Under the pieces are notes generated by a model. That model ran no database searches, was not told where the DNA came from, and saw only the letters and a program-made list of their open reading frames with translations. From Anaerolineales bacterium HSG24 (lineage in GTDB: Bacteria > Chloroflexota > Anaerolineae > 4572-78 > J111), in assembly GCA_030377895.1 (NCBI GenBank), contig JAUCGB010000027.1, forward strand, positions 1 through 40,375: a DNA stretch of 40,375 bases, given 5' to 3'. The position numbers were made by a program, and so were the translations under genes. Below are positions 17,586 through 26,935 of the stretch, in pieces (the first letter of the stretch is position 1; each line of letters starts with the position of its first letter).

Positions 17586-19001
17586 TTATAATATCGCCAA
17601 ATATGGCAATACCAATTTGTACATATTGATCCAAGGCTTCCAGTTATCATCAAACGATGTATTGTGCCAAAGCAGAGTAAATGTTCCACCCACATTTTTG
17701 CACCGTTGAGCCAAGGTTATTATTCTTAGGTATCCCTCTTGGGGTGATAGATGACGATACTGCTTTAGAGTAACATCCATCACAATAAGGGGGATTTCTG
17801 TTACGTTGAGTATACGGTTTTTGATCACATCAAATGGTTGAAATGGATGACATGTACCACACCTGAACCCCTCATATTCTGCATATCCCATCGTCGAATC
17901 ATAACTTAGGCCAATCTGTTCCCAATGTCGCCATGTGTTTGGCACCTGAAACCGTAAGTAATGTTGTCGCCCCCCGTATTGAGTTTTTCTGAGAGCGATA
18001 TTCAAACGAGATTTTTCCTTAGCTAATTGTTCTGGGTTATTAAATGTATAGTAACCGGGGTGAAAACCTATTTCATGACCATTTTTAAGAAGTTCTTTAA
18101 TGCAGTATCTTATTACAGATGATGTTAGGTCATAACCTTTGTCGTACGGGCTTGGATCAGTAGCCATAAAATAGAATGTACTTTGCATTCCATTTTGTTC
18201 AGAAAACTCGGCAAGTTTTTTGATGCCCTGCATTTGGGGCGTTAGAGCAAGATTAAATTGTTGCCACCACAAGTCAACAACTGTCTGCCGAGTTTGAGAT
18301 ATATTTCTCCGCTTAATTATATCACCAGCAAGATTTCGAAATCCGGCTTTTATGCTAGAAAATCGCGCTAAGTGATCAATATCGTGGCTCAGTTTTACTG
18401 TAAATTGATGAGATTTTGGTGTCCATGTTGGGAGTAAGACTCTGATCCATTCTCGTAAAATCAAGGCATACTCATCAACAATTGGTCTATCCAAAAAACC
18501 TTGCTTGTAGGCCACACTAGCCGTAGCCGGAAATCGCTCATGCTCATCTCGAATACCGACTACAGTTTCTTCCCAACGAGAGAGCATAAAAAAAATAGTG
18601 GCTATGATATCGGCGTAAAAAACAACTGTTTTATCATCTCGTAATTCGACAAACGGTTTATGATTCTCTGTATACCCTTTCCCCCATAATAAAACAGGGG
18701 TTTTGTCATCAAAAGGAAGTTTAATACCACTGGGCACAACTTGATTAGTCGAAACCCAAGTTAGACTATTTGAAGAGCAATTTAACAAATCATGCCAAAC
18801 TATATCAGTCGTAGGAACAACAATTATTGAGGGGACATTAGTTTTTACATTATCCAGATGAGAATAATAGACCTTGATATTAAGCGGTTCAAAACCAGTT
18901 GTATCTTTTTTAGAAAAGTCTATACCTACACGCTGGGCTAATTGTTGCCAGGTGTAAGAAAGAGCATTGCGAGTCAATGGTGAATATTGTCGATTATTCA
19001 T
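17586..19001 (-). CDS. Polysaccharide deacetylase family protein (CE4-like) with N-terminal domain
   Basis: 471 residues. The N-terminal domain (about 1-195; FFMLSRWEETV, DEHERFPATASVAYKQGFL, PIVDEYA) matches the region I recall as DUF7033, which precedes deacetylase domains. The CE4-like domain follows, with VKLSHDIDH (D207, D209, H210), TFYFMAT, GHEIGFHPGYYT (H309, H314) and LLWHNTSF near the C-terminus. The general role is removal of acetyl groups from amino sugars. A usual CE4 metal triad is Asp-His-His; D207/D209 and H309/H314 could supply it. No signal peptide is seen, so it probably acts in the cytoplasm on the precursor. It is separated by 3 bp from the sulfotransferase. Confidence 0.83.
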   Translation of the reverse strand: MNNRQYSPLTRNALSYTWQQLAQRVGIDFSKKDTTGFEPLNIKVYYSHLDNVKTNVPSIIVVPTTDIVWHDLLNCSSNSLTWVSTNQVVPSGIKLPFDDKTPVLLWGKGYTENHKPFVELRDDKTVVFYADIIATIFFMLSRWEETVVGIRDEHERFPATASVAYKQGFLDRPIVDEYALILREWIRVLLPTWTPKSHQFTVKLSHDIDHLARFSSIKAGFRNLAGDIIKRRNISQTRQTVVDLWWQQFNLALTPQMQGIKKLAEFSEQNGMQSTFYFMATDPSPYDKGYDLTSSVIRYCIKELLKNGHEIGFHPGYYTFNNPEQLAKEKSRLNIALRKTQYGGRQHYLRFQVPNTWRHWEQIGLSYDSTMGYAEYEGFRCGTCHPFQPFDVIKNRILNVTEIPLIVMDVTLKQYRHLSPQEGYLRIITLAQRCKNVGGTFTLLWHNTSFDDNWKPWINMYKLVLPYLAIL

Positions 19002-19004
19002 CTA

Positions 19005-19883
19005 TCAAATATTATAATCTAATATTTTTATGGTTTTACTAGCTATACCATGTAATTGTTCATTCATTTCACCCGTCCAATCAGAAAATTCAGGAAAATT
19101 TCCTACTCTTTGAGCGTTTAATCTTTTTCTAAGTATAGTTTCAATCTTCTTTTTAGAGGGAAGTGACGAATTTATAAATGAAAACAGATTTTCAAGAGTT
19201 TTTTGATGGGCATTAAACATGTTTTCAGAAGTGATAGTTAATCTTTGTTCTGCTGGTATAGTTGAAAGAAAGTTAATAATCCAATTGTTTGTTTCGCTCC
19301 ATAACCATACATTTTTCTGAAACATGGTATAGTTGTCCCACGATTCATAGTGTTCAGATTCTGAATTAGGAGTAATTCTCGTTTTATCAGCCATATTATT
19401 ACCATTATACCATCCACGCCGCATTCCTGAACGAACAACATCGTGTGGGTCTCGTACTAAATGGATAAAACGCACATTTGGAACAACTTGTAAAATTATA
19501 GGAGCTAAAAATGTAGCTTGAGGACTCGTTTCAATGTAACCTTTTCTGCAAGATAATGAATAGTTAAATAGTTCTTTTCGAGTTGTCGATAATGCCTCTT
19601 GTAAAATAGTTTGTCCTAAAGAGTCACTATGGTAACGATATGATAACTTAGATAAGGCATACAGTTTTGGAACTGGTTCATGGTAACTCAATACATTATT
19701 GGCCAATTTGTATAAAGTGGCTAATGTCTCACTACCTACTCGACCAGTAGATAATACAAACACGCAGGGGTGCTGATCATTAAACTGTATTAAAGACGGA
19801 TGTCTTGAGATTTTTTTATATAGCTGGTGGTATAATTGGCGAGGGGTCAGATCGGGGATTATACTAAGCCTCTTAAAATACAT
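19005..19883 (-). CDS. Sulfotransferase family protein
   Basis: A 292-residue PAPS-dependent sulfotransferase. The 5'-phosphosulfate loop is VFVLSTGRVGSETL (42-55). The 3'-phosphate motif is VRFIHLVRDPHDVVRSGMRRG (R144, S152). These are the two hallmark PAPS-binding elements, so sulfation of a sugar hydroxyl or amine in the polysaccharide is likely. GAGGAGAGG lies upstream of the ATG. It follows the FkbM gene directly (29 bp after the true end of that reading frame). Confidence 0.88.
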   Translation of the reverse strand: MYFKRLSIIPDLTPRQLYHQLYKKISRHPSLIQFNDQHPCVFVLSTGRVGSETLATLYKLANNVLSYHEPVPKLYALSKLSYRYHSDSLGQTILQEALSTTRKELFNYSLSCRKGYIETSPQATFLAPIILQVVPNVRFIHLVRDPHDVVRSGMRRGWYNGNNMADKTRITPNSESEHYESWDNYTMFQKNVWLWSETNNWIINFLSTIPAEQRLTITSENMFNAHQKTLENLFSFINSSLPSKKKIETILRKRLNAQRVGNFPEFSDWTGEMNEQLHGIASKTIKILDYNI

Positions 19884-19912
19884 TTTTGTTAGTCCTCTCC
19901 TCTAAATTAACC

Positions 19913-20758
19913 TCAAGATAATTTTGCAAAAACAAAATCTTCCTCTTCAATTTCTACGATATATCCTCTTGTTTCTAAATTTCGCTTGATGGCTAACGCT
20001 GAATTTTCACCCTCGGTGTCGTATCGAGCGGCAATACTTAGGTACTTTGGTTGAAAACTGGTCAATCCTCTAAGCGCATTAATCTCTGCACCGTTTAGCT
20101 AGATAATCATAAAGTCTTTGGCTTCTACTCCAACCTCTTCGAATATATTGTCTAAGGTGTCTGCCTTTACAGTGAAATGCTCTGTCTTATTGTAAACTAA
20201 TTCGACACTTGATGACTGTTCATCTCCTATTCTTCTGTTAAAAACTAAATCTTTTGTGGAGTCCCAAACCCCTTTATTACTTAATATTAGTTGATTCAAG
20301 TTGTTGGCTTCTTTATTCTTCTTTAGCAATCTAAAGTTGTCTGGCATCGGCTCTATCGCTACAACTCTACCGTTAGGGCCTACCTGTTGTGCTAACTTCA
20401 GGGAACAAAATCCTTGATAAGCACCCATTTCAGCCACGTAATCGCCAGTTATTAGTTTATATCGACTTTGTTTCTTGGGGCCTCCATATTTCAATCCACC
20501 TTCTACATAACGAATCATAATGTCTAAAGCAACTTTTATACATTCTTGTTTAAGTACTTTTTTTGTCTCTAAGTGCAATATTTGATATAAATAATCGTAT
20601 GTTTTGGATTTTAATTGGCTACCATAAAAAATAATACCATCGTTCAAAATCACAAATGGATCACCATCCTTATCAATACCGCTCTCTTTGATATTTAGAT
20701 GATTTAGCTTGTCAAACAATTTTTTATTAGCGTATATCTGTTTAATTTTTTTTATCAT
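19913..20758 (-). pseudogene. FkbM-type methyltransferase interrupted by an in-frame TAG
   Basis: Codons 1-219 encode a class I SAM methyltransferase: VAEMGAYQGFCSLKLA (SAM loop, about 108-123), GRVVAIEPMPDNFRLLKKN (E136), then TVKADTLDNIF and VEAKDFMII. A TAG at 20099-20101 stops it, but the same frame continues for 61 more sense codons to TGA at 19913. These encode LNGAEINALRGL, YLSIAARYDTEGENSALAIK and RGYIVEIEEEDFVFAKLS, which is the normal C-terminal end of an FkbM domain. One base change therefore removes the family's G-A-E motif. Sequencing error or readthrough are alternatives. The start overlaps the upstream gene by 4 bp (ATGA). O-methylation of a sugar is the family role. Confidence 0.85.
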
Positions 20759-22035
20759 TCGGATTCAACCATTAAATACGAAAGTGCTCTAATCATCCAA
20801 GCATCGGCCCACCGAAAATAATAACTTTTGTCAATAAAATTGTTTTCGTAAATCTTGTAAGCAAAGTGATTTTTGTCCTTGAGAAAAAAAGATTGAATGG
20901 TGTAGTCTGCAATTTCGTGGGCTTTTTTGATATATTTTTGGTTGCCATCCAAGCAAAAAGTCATGATACTCTGCGAACAACTTTGGATATCAATAGGATA
21001 GGTTTTTTCCCATGAAATCTTGGGAATTACGTCAAGAAATAGATTGTCGTAATAAAAACTTATTCCATCGCTATAAACATTATCATATCTACTGTCACCA
21101 CAATCCTCTTTAATAGTTTTATAACTTTCAAGAACAAATCCTGTATGATAATTATCTATTACATAGCTTAATTTATCAGGAGGTGCCCAGTAATAAAAAG
21201 AGCCATCTTCATTTTGGTGACTGGCAGTAAAGTCAGCGATTCGCATGCCAAATTCCCCCAATTCCGCTATTTTAGTATAAGCGTACACTCGGAAGATTAC
21301 TGAGGCAGCTAACATACTGGCATTATGTATATGATAATTATCAATCGTGGTATAGCTAACACAAAAATTTCCATTATTGTCAGGTGTATAGTTAAATTCT
21401 TCCTTGAATAGATAACATACATCTTTGGCAACATCTAAATAGATTTCATCTTGAGTGTATTCAAATAGATAGAGCATCGCCCAAGCCACTTGTGAGGACA
21501 CTGTTGCTCTAGGAGTATTTGGTGGAAATGGTTTTCTTGAATACCATAAAAACGGTTGTCCCCATCCATAATGTTTAGAATGTGGACTTGAATTTTTAAT
21601 TAGCCAATCGGCTAATTTTTTTGCTTCTTCAATATCCCCTAATGGATTGTTCTTTTTCGCTAACGTTACTAGGCCTCTAATTACCATAGCCTGTCCCTGA
21701 GGGTAAATATACCCTTTTTCTTTTACGAATTTTCTTATCCACTCTGGTTTTCGTTTCATTAGGGTGCTATATAAATAGAGTGTTGCCCTTCGTAAGAAGT
21801 TATTGGACAGTCCACTAAAGAGTGCATAAGGTTTTGTTTTCATCAAATCACTGACATCGTAGCTTTTGTATTCATTGCTCTGTGCGTATGTGATTGACTT
21901 TTTAATAATGCTGGAATAAATATCTGATTTCACTATCTGTTTTCTCTTTATATTGGATGTGTATACGTCTCTCGAAAAGAGTTGTTCGGGAATAAAGGAG
22001 TGCAATAGCTTCTCAGCTATTGCTGGTAAAAGCAA
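20755..22035 (-). CDS. Alpha/alpha-toroid protein, possibly a sugar epimerase or hydrolase
   Basis: Up to 426 residues, with repeating helix-loop pairs typical of (alpha/alpha)6 barrels: YPQGQAMVIRGLVTLAKKN, SSQVAWAMLYLFEYTQDEIYLDVA, DNYHTGFVLESYKTI, CSQSIMTFCLDGNQKYIKKAHEIADY and WADAWMIRALSYL. Toroids of this kind occur in glucuronyl C5-epimerases, N-acylglucosamine epimerases and unsaturated glucuronyl hydrolases; I cannot choose between them. The longest frame starts at a TTG inside a palindromic element (21997-22051), so the first dozen or so residues may not be native and the true start is uncertain. It is coupled by 4 bp to the methyltransferase. Confidence 0.72.
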   Translation of the reverse strand: MLLPAIAEKLLHSFIPEQLFSRDVYTSNIKRKQIVKSDIYSSIIKKSITYAQSNEYKSYDVSDLMKTKPYALFSGLSNNFLRRATLYLYSTLMKRKPEWIRKFVKEKGYIYPQGQAMVIRGLVTLAKKNNPLGDIEEAKKLADWLIKNSSPHSKHYGWGQPFLWYSRKPFPPNTPRATVSSQVAWAMLYLFEYTQDEIYLDVAKDVCYLFKEEFNYTPDNNGNFCVSYTTIDNYHIHNASMLAASVIFRVYAYTKIAELGEFGMRIADFTASHQNEDGSFYYWAPPDKLSYVIDNYHTGFVLESYKTIKEDCGDSRYDNVYSDGISFYYDNLFLDVIPKISWEKTYPIDIQSCSQSIMTFCLDGNQKYIKKAHEIADYTIQSFFLKDKNHFAYKIYENNFIDKSYYFRWADAWMIRALSYLMVESE

Positions 22036-22051
22036 GATGCTTTTGCACTCC
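21997..22051. repeat. Twin-hairpin palindromic element overlapping a gene start
   Basis: A 55-bp element. Outer arms GGAGTGCA (21997-22004) and TGCACTCC (22044-22051) enclose two perfect hairpins: GCAATAGCT / AGCTATTGC (22002-22023) and AAAAGCA / TGCTTTT (22028-22044). The overall fold is a three-way junction. It overlaps the TTG start of the toroid gene and ends the small reading frame at 22017-22151. Confidence 0.85.
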
Positions 22052-22151
22052 GTATCGTCGAATCTGAGCTTTTATGAGAAAGCATGTTATTGCCAAACAT
22101 ATCTAAAGATTGATTTTCGTGTTCAAATTTAATCCAAGTACTGTTGGTCAT
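22017..22151 (-). CDS. Possible small or remnant ORF of 44 residues
   Basis: ATG at 22151 opens a 44-codon frame (MTNSTWIKFEHENQSLDMFG...) that stops inside the palindromic element. It has no recognised domain and no clear Shine-Dalgarno sequence. It may be the original 5' part of a gene cut by the element, or chance. The downstream toroid gene is in another frame. Confidence 0.3.
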   Translation of the reverse strand: MTNSTWIKFEHENQSLDMFGNNMLSHKSSDSTIRSAKASCFYQQ

Positions 22152-22169
22152 TCGATGCCGGTAGATTCT

Positions 22170-22775
22170 TTATTTGATATCATGTGGTTGAACATTGTTA
22201 TTACTCTGGTAAAGATACCCACTAGGTCCACCATACATCTGATGACTATCTAGGTTTTTATAATGGACTTCGTCTCGATATTTGTATATATGTTGTGGAC
22301 CAGAACCAACAATGGCTAAAGGAGGAATGTCTTTGGCTACAACTGTTCCAGCACCAATAATCGCACCTTCATGGATGGTTACACCGGGAATAATAGTAAC
22401 ATTTATTCCTATCCATACATTTTTTTCTATTAAAACAGGTTTTTCTATTAAGGTGTGATCATAAGGTAAGCATGTTCCTTTATAGTTATGGTTAATGGTA
22501 TATATCGTTAAATTTCGAGCAATATGCACATTGTCACCAATTCTCAGTCCACCTTTCGCGGCTATAAATGCACCTCGATTTATATGGACATTATCCCCGA
22601 CATCCATACATTCCATGCTATATATTGTGGATGGATAAAATAATCGAAATCCATCCCCGCAAGACTTTAGTTTTCTTTTTGCCTCTGTTCTACTGACTGT
22701 ACTCATAAAGTTTAAATAGTGTCCATGAGAAAAAGTCATCAATCGAAATATATATTTGGCAAAAATGGTGTTCAT
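22170..22775 (-). CDS. Hexapeptide-repeat sugar O-acetyltransferase (WbbJ/LbetaH type)
   Basis: A 201-residue left-handed beta-helix acyltransferase of the maltose/galactoside acetyltransferase type. Hexapeptide turns are VGDNVHINRG, IGDNVHIARNLTIY, IEKNVWIGINVTI and IHEGAIIGAGTVVAKDIPP. The likely catalytic His lies in TINHNY. The C-terminal region after about 160 is short and polar. It probably O-acetylates the polysaccharide or its precursor. It sits between the flippase and the modification genes. Confidence 0.88.
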   Translation of the reverse strand: MNTIFAKYIFRLMTFSHGHYLNFMSTVSRTEAKRKLKSCGDGFRLFYPSTIYSMECMDVGDNVHINRGAFIAAKGGLRIGDNVHIARNLTIYTINHNYKGTCLPYDHTLIEKPVLIEKNVWIGINVTIIPGVTIHEGAIIGAGTVVAKDIPPLAIVGSGPQHIYKYRDEVHYKNLDSHQMYGGPSGYLYQSNNNVQPHDIK

Positions 22776-22823
22776 AATCGTCCTTTTACCTTAAAAATTA
22801 TAGCTAAACTAAACGAGCCTACA

Positions 22824-24284
22824 TTAGCGAGAAAACAGTTTTTGGCTAACCAGTTTGCGAATTTGCGGATCAGTTTTAATTAAAAAACCAAAATAAATTC
22901 CTGTTAAAATACAAGCTACACTAAGTACAATCCAAACATGAGCATTCCATAAATGGAGACCCATTAATATTATTCCTGCGGGTATACAAAGAGTAAAGTT
23001 AAACAAGAGGCTATATAGTATTTTTCTCAAAGGTATACCAACCATAGTTATAATAATTAAATTTAAGGAGCCATACACCAAAACACCAGAAATACCAAAT
23101 AAAACCAACATAAACCGAGCGTTTCCTAAATAGCCTCCCAATGCAAGTACAAATAGGCGAGATGTAAATAAAGCTATATTTATATATAGACTAAACTCTT
23201 GTCGTTCTAGAACGCTAAACAATGTTCCCATAGGCGATGCGATAAACAAGAAAAAAGTCCAAGGAGCTAAGATTTGAACAAATACACCAGCCTCCGCCCA
23301 TGACTCACCAAAAATGAATATAAAAATATCTTGCCCGATAAATGTTAGAATTATTGATGGAAACATACCTATTTTTACCAGTTGTTGAAATACATTTTCA
23401 ACAACGATGGCTAATGTTCCCTCATTTTTTGCTACTGAGGCTCGTTGGAAAAACACTTTGGCAATAGATCCACCAATCAAACTCATTGGTAAACGAACCA
23501 TGCGGCTACCCAAGGCATAGTATCCAACTGTTGTCGTGGAAAAAAAGGCAACTAAGAAAAAATTTGGCAGTTGCCATGATATGGTATTAAACAAGCCAGC
23601 CCAAGTATGATAAAGAGGAAATTTGCGATACCGCTTAACCCCGATTAACATATCACGCCAAGTTATGTGTTGGCGTAGTAGGTGGCTATCATCATGCCAT
23701 GTTTGTCCACCCAATGTCAGTGTGGCAGTAATCATTCCCAATACAGTTGAACCAATCAACCCACCTCCAGTCGTATGACCTGCCAAACCAGCCCCTACCT
23801 TACCTCCAGTTGTTGCAAACGATTGAATAATCTGTGTAATTGACAATCGCCCAAAACGTTTAGTGCGGGAATTCCAAGAGCTAAGGGCAAAAAATATACC
23901 ATTCGCAGAAATCATAATGGGTATTAACCATAGATATGGTCTTAACTCAGGAACATTCAGCCAGTTCAGTAAAGACTGTTGTCCAAACCATATAATAAGA
24001 GATGTTAAAGTACTAATTAATAGAACAAATCCGATGCTAATAGCTAATATATTTGCGGCTTCTTCGTCTCTTTCTGGTAACATAATTGCAAGTTCATAAC
24101 GCATACATGCAATGATACCGATAATAGTAGTAATTGAAACAAACAGAGCCGTTACACCAAATGCTTCTGGGTCATATAAACGGGTTAAAATTGGAGCCGC
24201 TAATATAGCAATTACTTGAGCAAACGTCGTTCCTGTAACCAGCTTTAATACATCACCTGCAAAGCTAGATTTTTTAGGTTGCAA
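22824..24284 (-). CDS. Polysaccharide flippase, Wzx/MVF-like
   Basis: 486 residues with about twelve to fourteen transmembrane helices in the MOP-exporter pattern. The N-terminus VLKLVTGTTFAQVIAILAAPILTRLYDPEAFGV is the signature of polysaccharide flippases, and EAANILAISIGFVL follows. It would move the lipid-linked repeat unit across the membrane. The start is a TTG at 24284, supported by GAGGTG a few bases upstream; the ATG at 24288 is in another frame and stops after four codons. Confidence 0.9.
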   Translation of the reverse strand: MQPKKSSFAGDVLKLVTGTTFAQVIAILAAPILTRLYDPEAFGVTALFVSITTIIGIIACMRYELAIMLPERDEEAANILAISIGFVLLISTLTSLIIWFGQQSLLNWLNVPELRPYLWLIPIMISANGIFFALSSWNSRTKRFGRLSITQIIQSFATTGGKVGAGLAGHTTGGGLIGSTVLGMITATLTLGGQTWHDDSHLLRQHITWRDMLIGVKRYRKFPLYHTWAGLFNTISWQLPNFFLVAFFSTTTVGYYALGSRMVRLPMSLIGGSIAKVFFQRASVAKNEGTLAIVVENVFQQLVKIGMFPSIILTFIGQDIFIFIFGESWAEAGVFVQILAPWTFFLFIASPMGTLFSVLERQEFSLYINIALFTSRLFVLALGGYLGNARFMLVLFGISGVLVYGSLNLIIITMVGIPLRKILYSLLFNFTLCIPAGIILMGLHLWNAHVWIVLSVACILTGIYFGFLIKTDPQIRKLVSQKLFSR

Positions 24285-24336
24285 TCATCACCTCAAATAA
24301 TTTTAGGTCTGAGTTTTCCTGTACAGATATTCCAGT

Positions 24337-25302
24337 TTAAAACCTATCTTCATACCACTCAATCGTTTTTTGCAGGCCTTTCTCAAAGGTTACTCGTGAT
24401 TCGAAACCAAACAATGCTTTGGCCCGACTGGTATCTAACTTTCGGCGAGGTTGACCGTTTGGCTTGCTGGTGTCCCATCTTATTTCACCCTCGAATCTGG
24501 TTAAACGAACAATCAACTCTAACAATTCTTTAATGCTGATTTCAAAAGCACAACCGAGATTTACGGGCGCGCTATCGTTATATCTTTCTGTAGCTAACAA
24601 AATCGCCTCAGCCGCGTCTTCAACATACAAAAACTCACGGGTGGCTGAACCATCTCCCCAAGCGACAATGTGGTCATCTCCCCGTCGTTTGGCCTCCACA
24701 GATTTGCGAATCAAGGCCGGGATGACATGGGAACTCTCTAAATCAAAATTATCTCCCGGCCCGTATAAATTGACTGGCAAGAGAAATATCGAGTTAAATC
24801 CGTACTCTTGCCGATAGGCTTGGGACTGTACCAGCATCATCTTTTTAGCCAATCCGTAGGGAGCGTTGGTTTCTTCGGGATAACCGTTCCATAAATCATC
24901 TTCCTTAAAGGGGACGGGTGTATATTTTGGGTAGGCACAGACAGTTCCTATGGCGACAAATTTTTCAACTTTATTCAACCATGCCTCATGGATTAACTGC
25001 GCGCCCATCATCAGATTATCGTAGAAAAAACTGGCCGGATGCGCTTGATTGATGCCAATTCCACCAACACTCGCGGCGAGGTGAATGACGATGTCGGGTT
25101 GGGTATCTTGGTATAACCGTCTCACGTTAACAATATCAACCAAGTCATAATCATGTTTACGAGGCACAAAAACGTCAGCGACCCCACGTTGTTTCAGCTT
25201 GTTGACAATAAATGAGCCTAAAAATCCAGCCCCACCTGTAACGCAGACTCGACGGCCTGACCAAAAATCAGCCGAATGAGGCCACGATTTTGTTTCGGTC
25301 AT
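24337..25302 (-). CDS. fcl: GDP-L-fucose synthase
   Basis: 321 residues from ATG 25302 (AAGGAAAG upstream); the frame is open 30 codons further but these overlap the Wzz gene. It is an NADP-dependent SDR of the GDP-4-keto-6-deoxymannose epimerase/reductase type, making GDP-L-fucose. Motifs: [32 protein letters not shown], the catalytic YGLAKKM (Y-x3-K), [21 protein letters not shown] and [17 protein letters not shown], all diagnostic for this family. GDP-mannose 4,6-dehydratase, its partner enzyme, is not in the window. Confidence 0.92.
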   Translation of the reverse strand: MTETKSWPHSADFWSGRRVCVTGGAGFLGSFIVNKLKQRGVADVFVPRKHDYDLVDIVNVRRLYQDTQPDIVIHLAASVGGIGINQAHPASFFYDNLMMGAQLIHEAWLNKVEKFVAIGTVCAYPKYTPVPFKEDDLWNGYPEETNAPYGLAKKMMLVQSQAYRQEYGFNSIFLLPVNLYGPGDNFDLESSHVIPALIRKSVEAKRRGDDHIVAWGDGSATREFLYVEDAAEAILLATERYNDSAPVNLGCAFEISIKELLELIVRLTRFEGEIRWDTSKPNGQPRRKLDTSRAKALFGFESRVTFEKGLQKTIEWYEDRF

Positions 25303-25313
25303 AAAATCTTTCC

Positions 25314-26912
25314 TTACGAGGCCACCACAATCGGTTTTTGTGAGGGATGTTTTTCTTCTGTTTTTATAGTTGGCGGTGTGATTTGCCACCAATCAATGGC
25401 AAAAACAACGAGCATGGTGATAACAAAGCCCATGATTCCGGCAATAATTGCATTAAGCAAAATACGGTTATCAAGTGGTTTTTGGGGAGATATGGCCGGA
25501 ACGACAAACTTAACCTCGGAAGCCGGTGCTTCTTCAGAGACCTGCACTTCTGCCAACTTTCGTTGAATGGTTTGGTATGTTTCCCATGTCAAATCACGCT
25601 CGCCAGTAAACTCACTTTGTTTCGCTTTTTCGGCCTCTAACGCGGCACTAAGCTGATTGATTTGGTTGTCAAGTTGAGCTACTTTTCCGTACAACGGTTG
25701 GCTACTATAATCGGGGAGAAACTCGTCGATTTTTTCCAAACCAGTTGTGGTCTCAAGTCGTTCAATCGCCGCTTGATAAAGTGGATCCGATTCATCTAAA
25801 ACAATTCCTGATGGAATATGGTTATCGCCATTGACAAGGGCTTGAGACAACGTTTCCAGTTCTACTTCGGTTTTACTTTGTTCCTGTTCTAATTGAGTAA
25901 TGAGACGTTCTACATCCACGACATAATTTTGTGGCTCGTCAGCTAAGGTTGCGAGAGAATCTACGTTTAACTGGAGTGAACTTCCTTGACCTAAATTAAA
26001 AGCATTTGCCTTGGCTTGCAGTACCGCTAATGCATCCCCTGCGATACCGGCTGTAGATTGACTACCAGTCAACTGTTCTTTTAAGGCGTTAGCACTGGTC
26101 AGTAACTGGTTGAGGGATCGTTGCCGACCAAGATAATAATCGTATAACGAGACCAACTGCCCCTCTTCCTTTTCCCGAACAGTTTGTCGTTGTGCTAACA
26201 AAGTTTTGAAATAATCATTACTAGCACTAGTCATCAGGCTATAATGTGTATCTAACCCTAGCCCTAAACCTGTGAGATGACGCTCGTAAAGTTTGTCTCG
26301 AATTTGGGTTAAATCAGTTGTTTGACGATTGAGGGTTCGGATTTGGTTGGTGGCGATAAAATTTTCTACCGCGGACTGTTTATCAAGGTATTCAGTTTTG
26401 GCTTCGGCTAATTTGGATTCTAACTCAGTGGCTTGGTCGGAACTTTGGCTATAGATTTCATTGATATACTGCTCGGCCTGTTTGGCCCAACTGTTGGCGA
26501 TGTGTGTCGCTAATTCTGGTGAGGTGGCGTTGGCTTTGATGATTAGCAGGTTACCTTCTGGTTCCACCTCAATTAGATTTTGTAACTGCTCTACAGTTTC
26601 AATCTTACTGTCTGCTTCTAATGTGGGCAAAACCTCGGATGCAACCGCAGAACTTTCGATTAGGGTGGCTAAAGTAGTACGACGGGCTGATTGGTCGCTT
26701 CCTTGCTCTTCGATGATTTTGTATTTTGGCTCAAAATCAATCTCTGATCTTAAACGTAGCATGGACAGGGTGGCTTGAGATTGATAAATCGGAGGACGCG
26801 TAGATAAACCAAAATAGGTGACTGCGGCAAATAGTAGGGGGATGATTATCAACCAATATTTATATTTGAGTAATACAGTGACATATTGTCGTAAATCAAT
26901 TGCTTCTTCCAT
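25314..26912 (-). CDS. Wzz-type chain-length determinant (polysaccharide co-polymerase)
   Basis: 532 residues with the Wzz plan: a short N-terminal cytoplasmic part ([15 protein letters not shown]), a transmembrane helix at about 18-35, a long extracytoplasmic region that is largely coiled coil with many QAT/ELESKL and EAEKAKQ heptads (about 40-475), then a proline motif ([11 protein letters not shown]) and a second helix at about 488-510. No Walker motifs follow, so this is the kinase-less form. It would control chain length in a Wzx/Wzy-type system. Confidence 0.88.
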   Translation of the reverse strand: MEEAIDLRQYVTVLLKYKYWLIIIPLLFAAVTYFGLSTRPPIYQSQATLSMLRLRSEIDFEPKYKIIEEQGSDQSARRTTLATLIESSAVASEVLPTLEADSKIETVEQLQNLIEVEPEGNLLIIKANATSPELATHIANSWAKQAEQYINEIYSQSSDQATELESKLAEAKTEYLDKQSAVENFIATNQIRTLNRQTTDLTQIRDKLYERHLTGLGLGLDTHYSLMTSASNDYFKTLLAQRQTVREKEEGQLVSLYDYYLGRQRSLNQLLTSANALKEQLTGSQSTAGIAGDALAVLQAKANAFNLGQGSSLQLNVDSLATLADEPQNYVVDVERLITQLEQEQSKTEVELETLSQALVNGDNHIPSGIVLDESDPLYQAAIERLETTTGLEKIDEFLPDYSSQPLYGKVAQLDNQINQLSAALEAEKAKQSEFTGERDLTWETYQTIQRKLAEVQVSEEAPASEVKFVVPAISPQKPLDNRILLNAIIAGIMGFVITMLVVFAIDWWQITPPTIKTEEKHPSQKPIVVAS

Positions 26913-26935
26913 AATTCAGATTAAAAGTCCTTTTT

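Noticed and set aside
20099..20101. TAG read as pyrrolysine or as a reassigned codon
   Set aside because: TAG ends other genes here (for example xylB and the GNAT gene), and FkbM enzymes are not known pyrrolysine proteins; a nonsense change or sequencing error is simpler.
21997..22051. tRNA-like cloverleaf
   Set aside because: The element has only two inner hairpins, no T-arm consensus and no anticodon-type loop, so it is not a tRNA gene.
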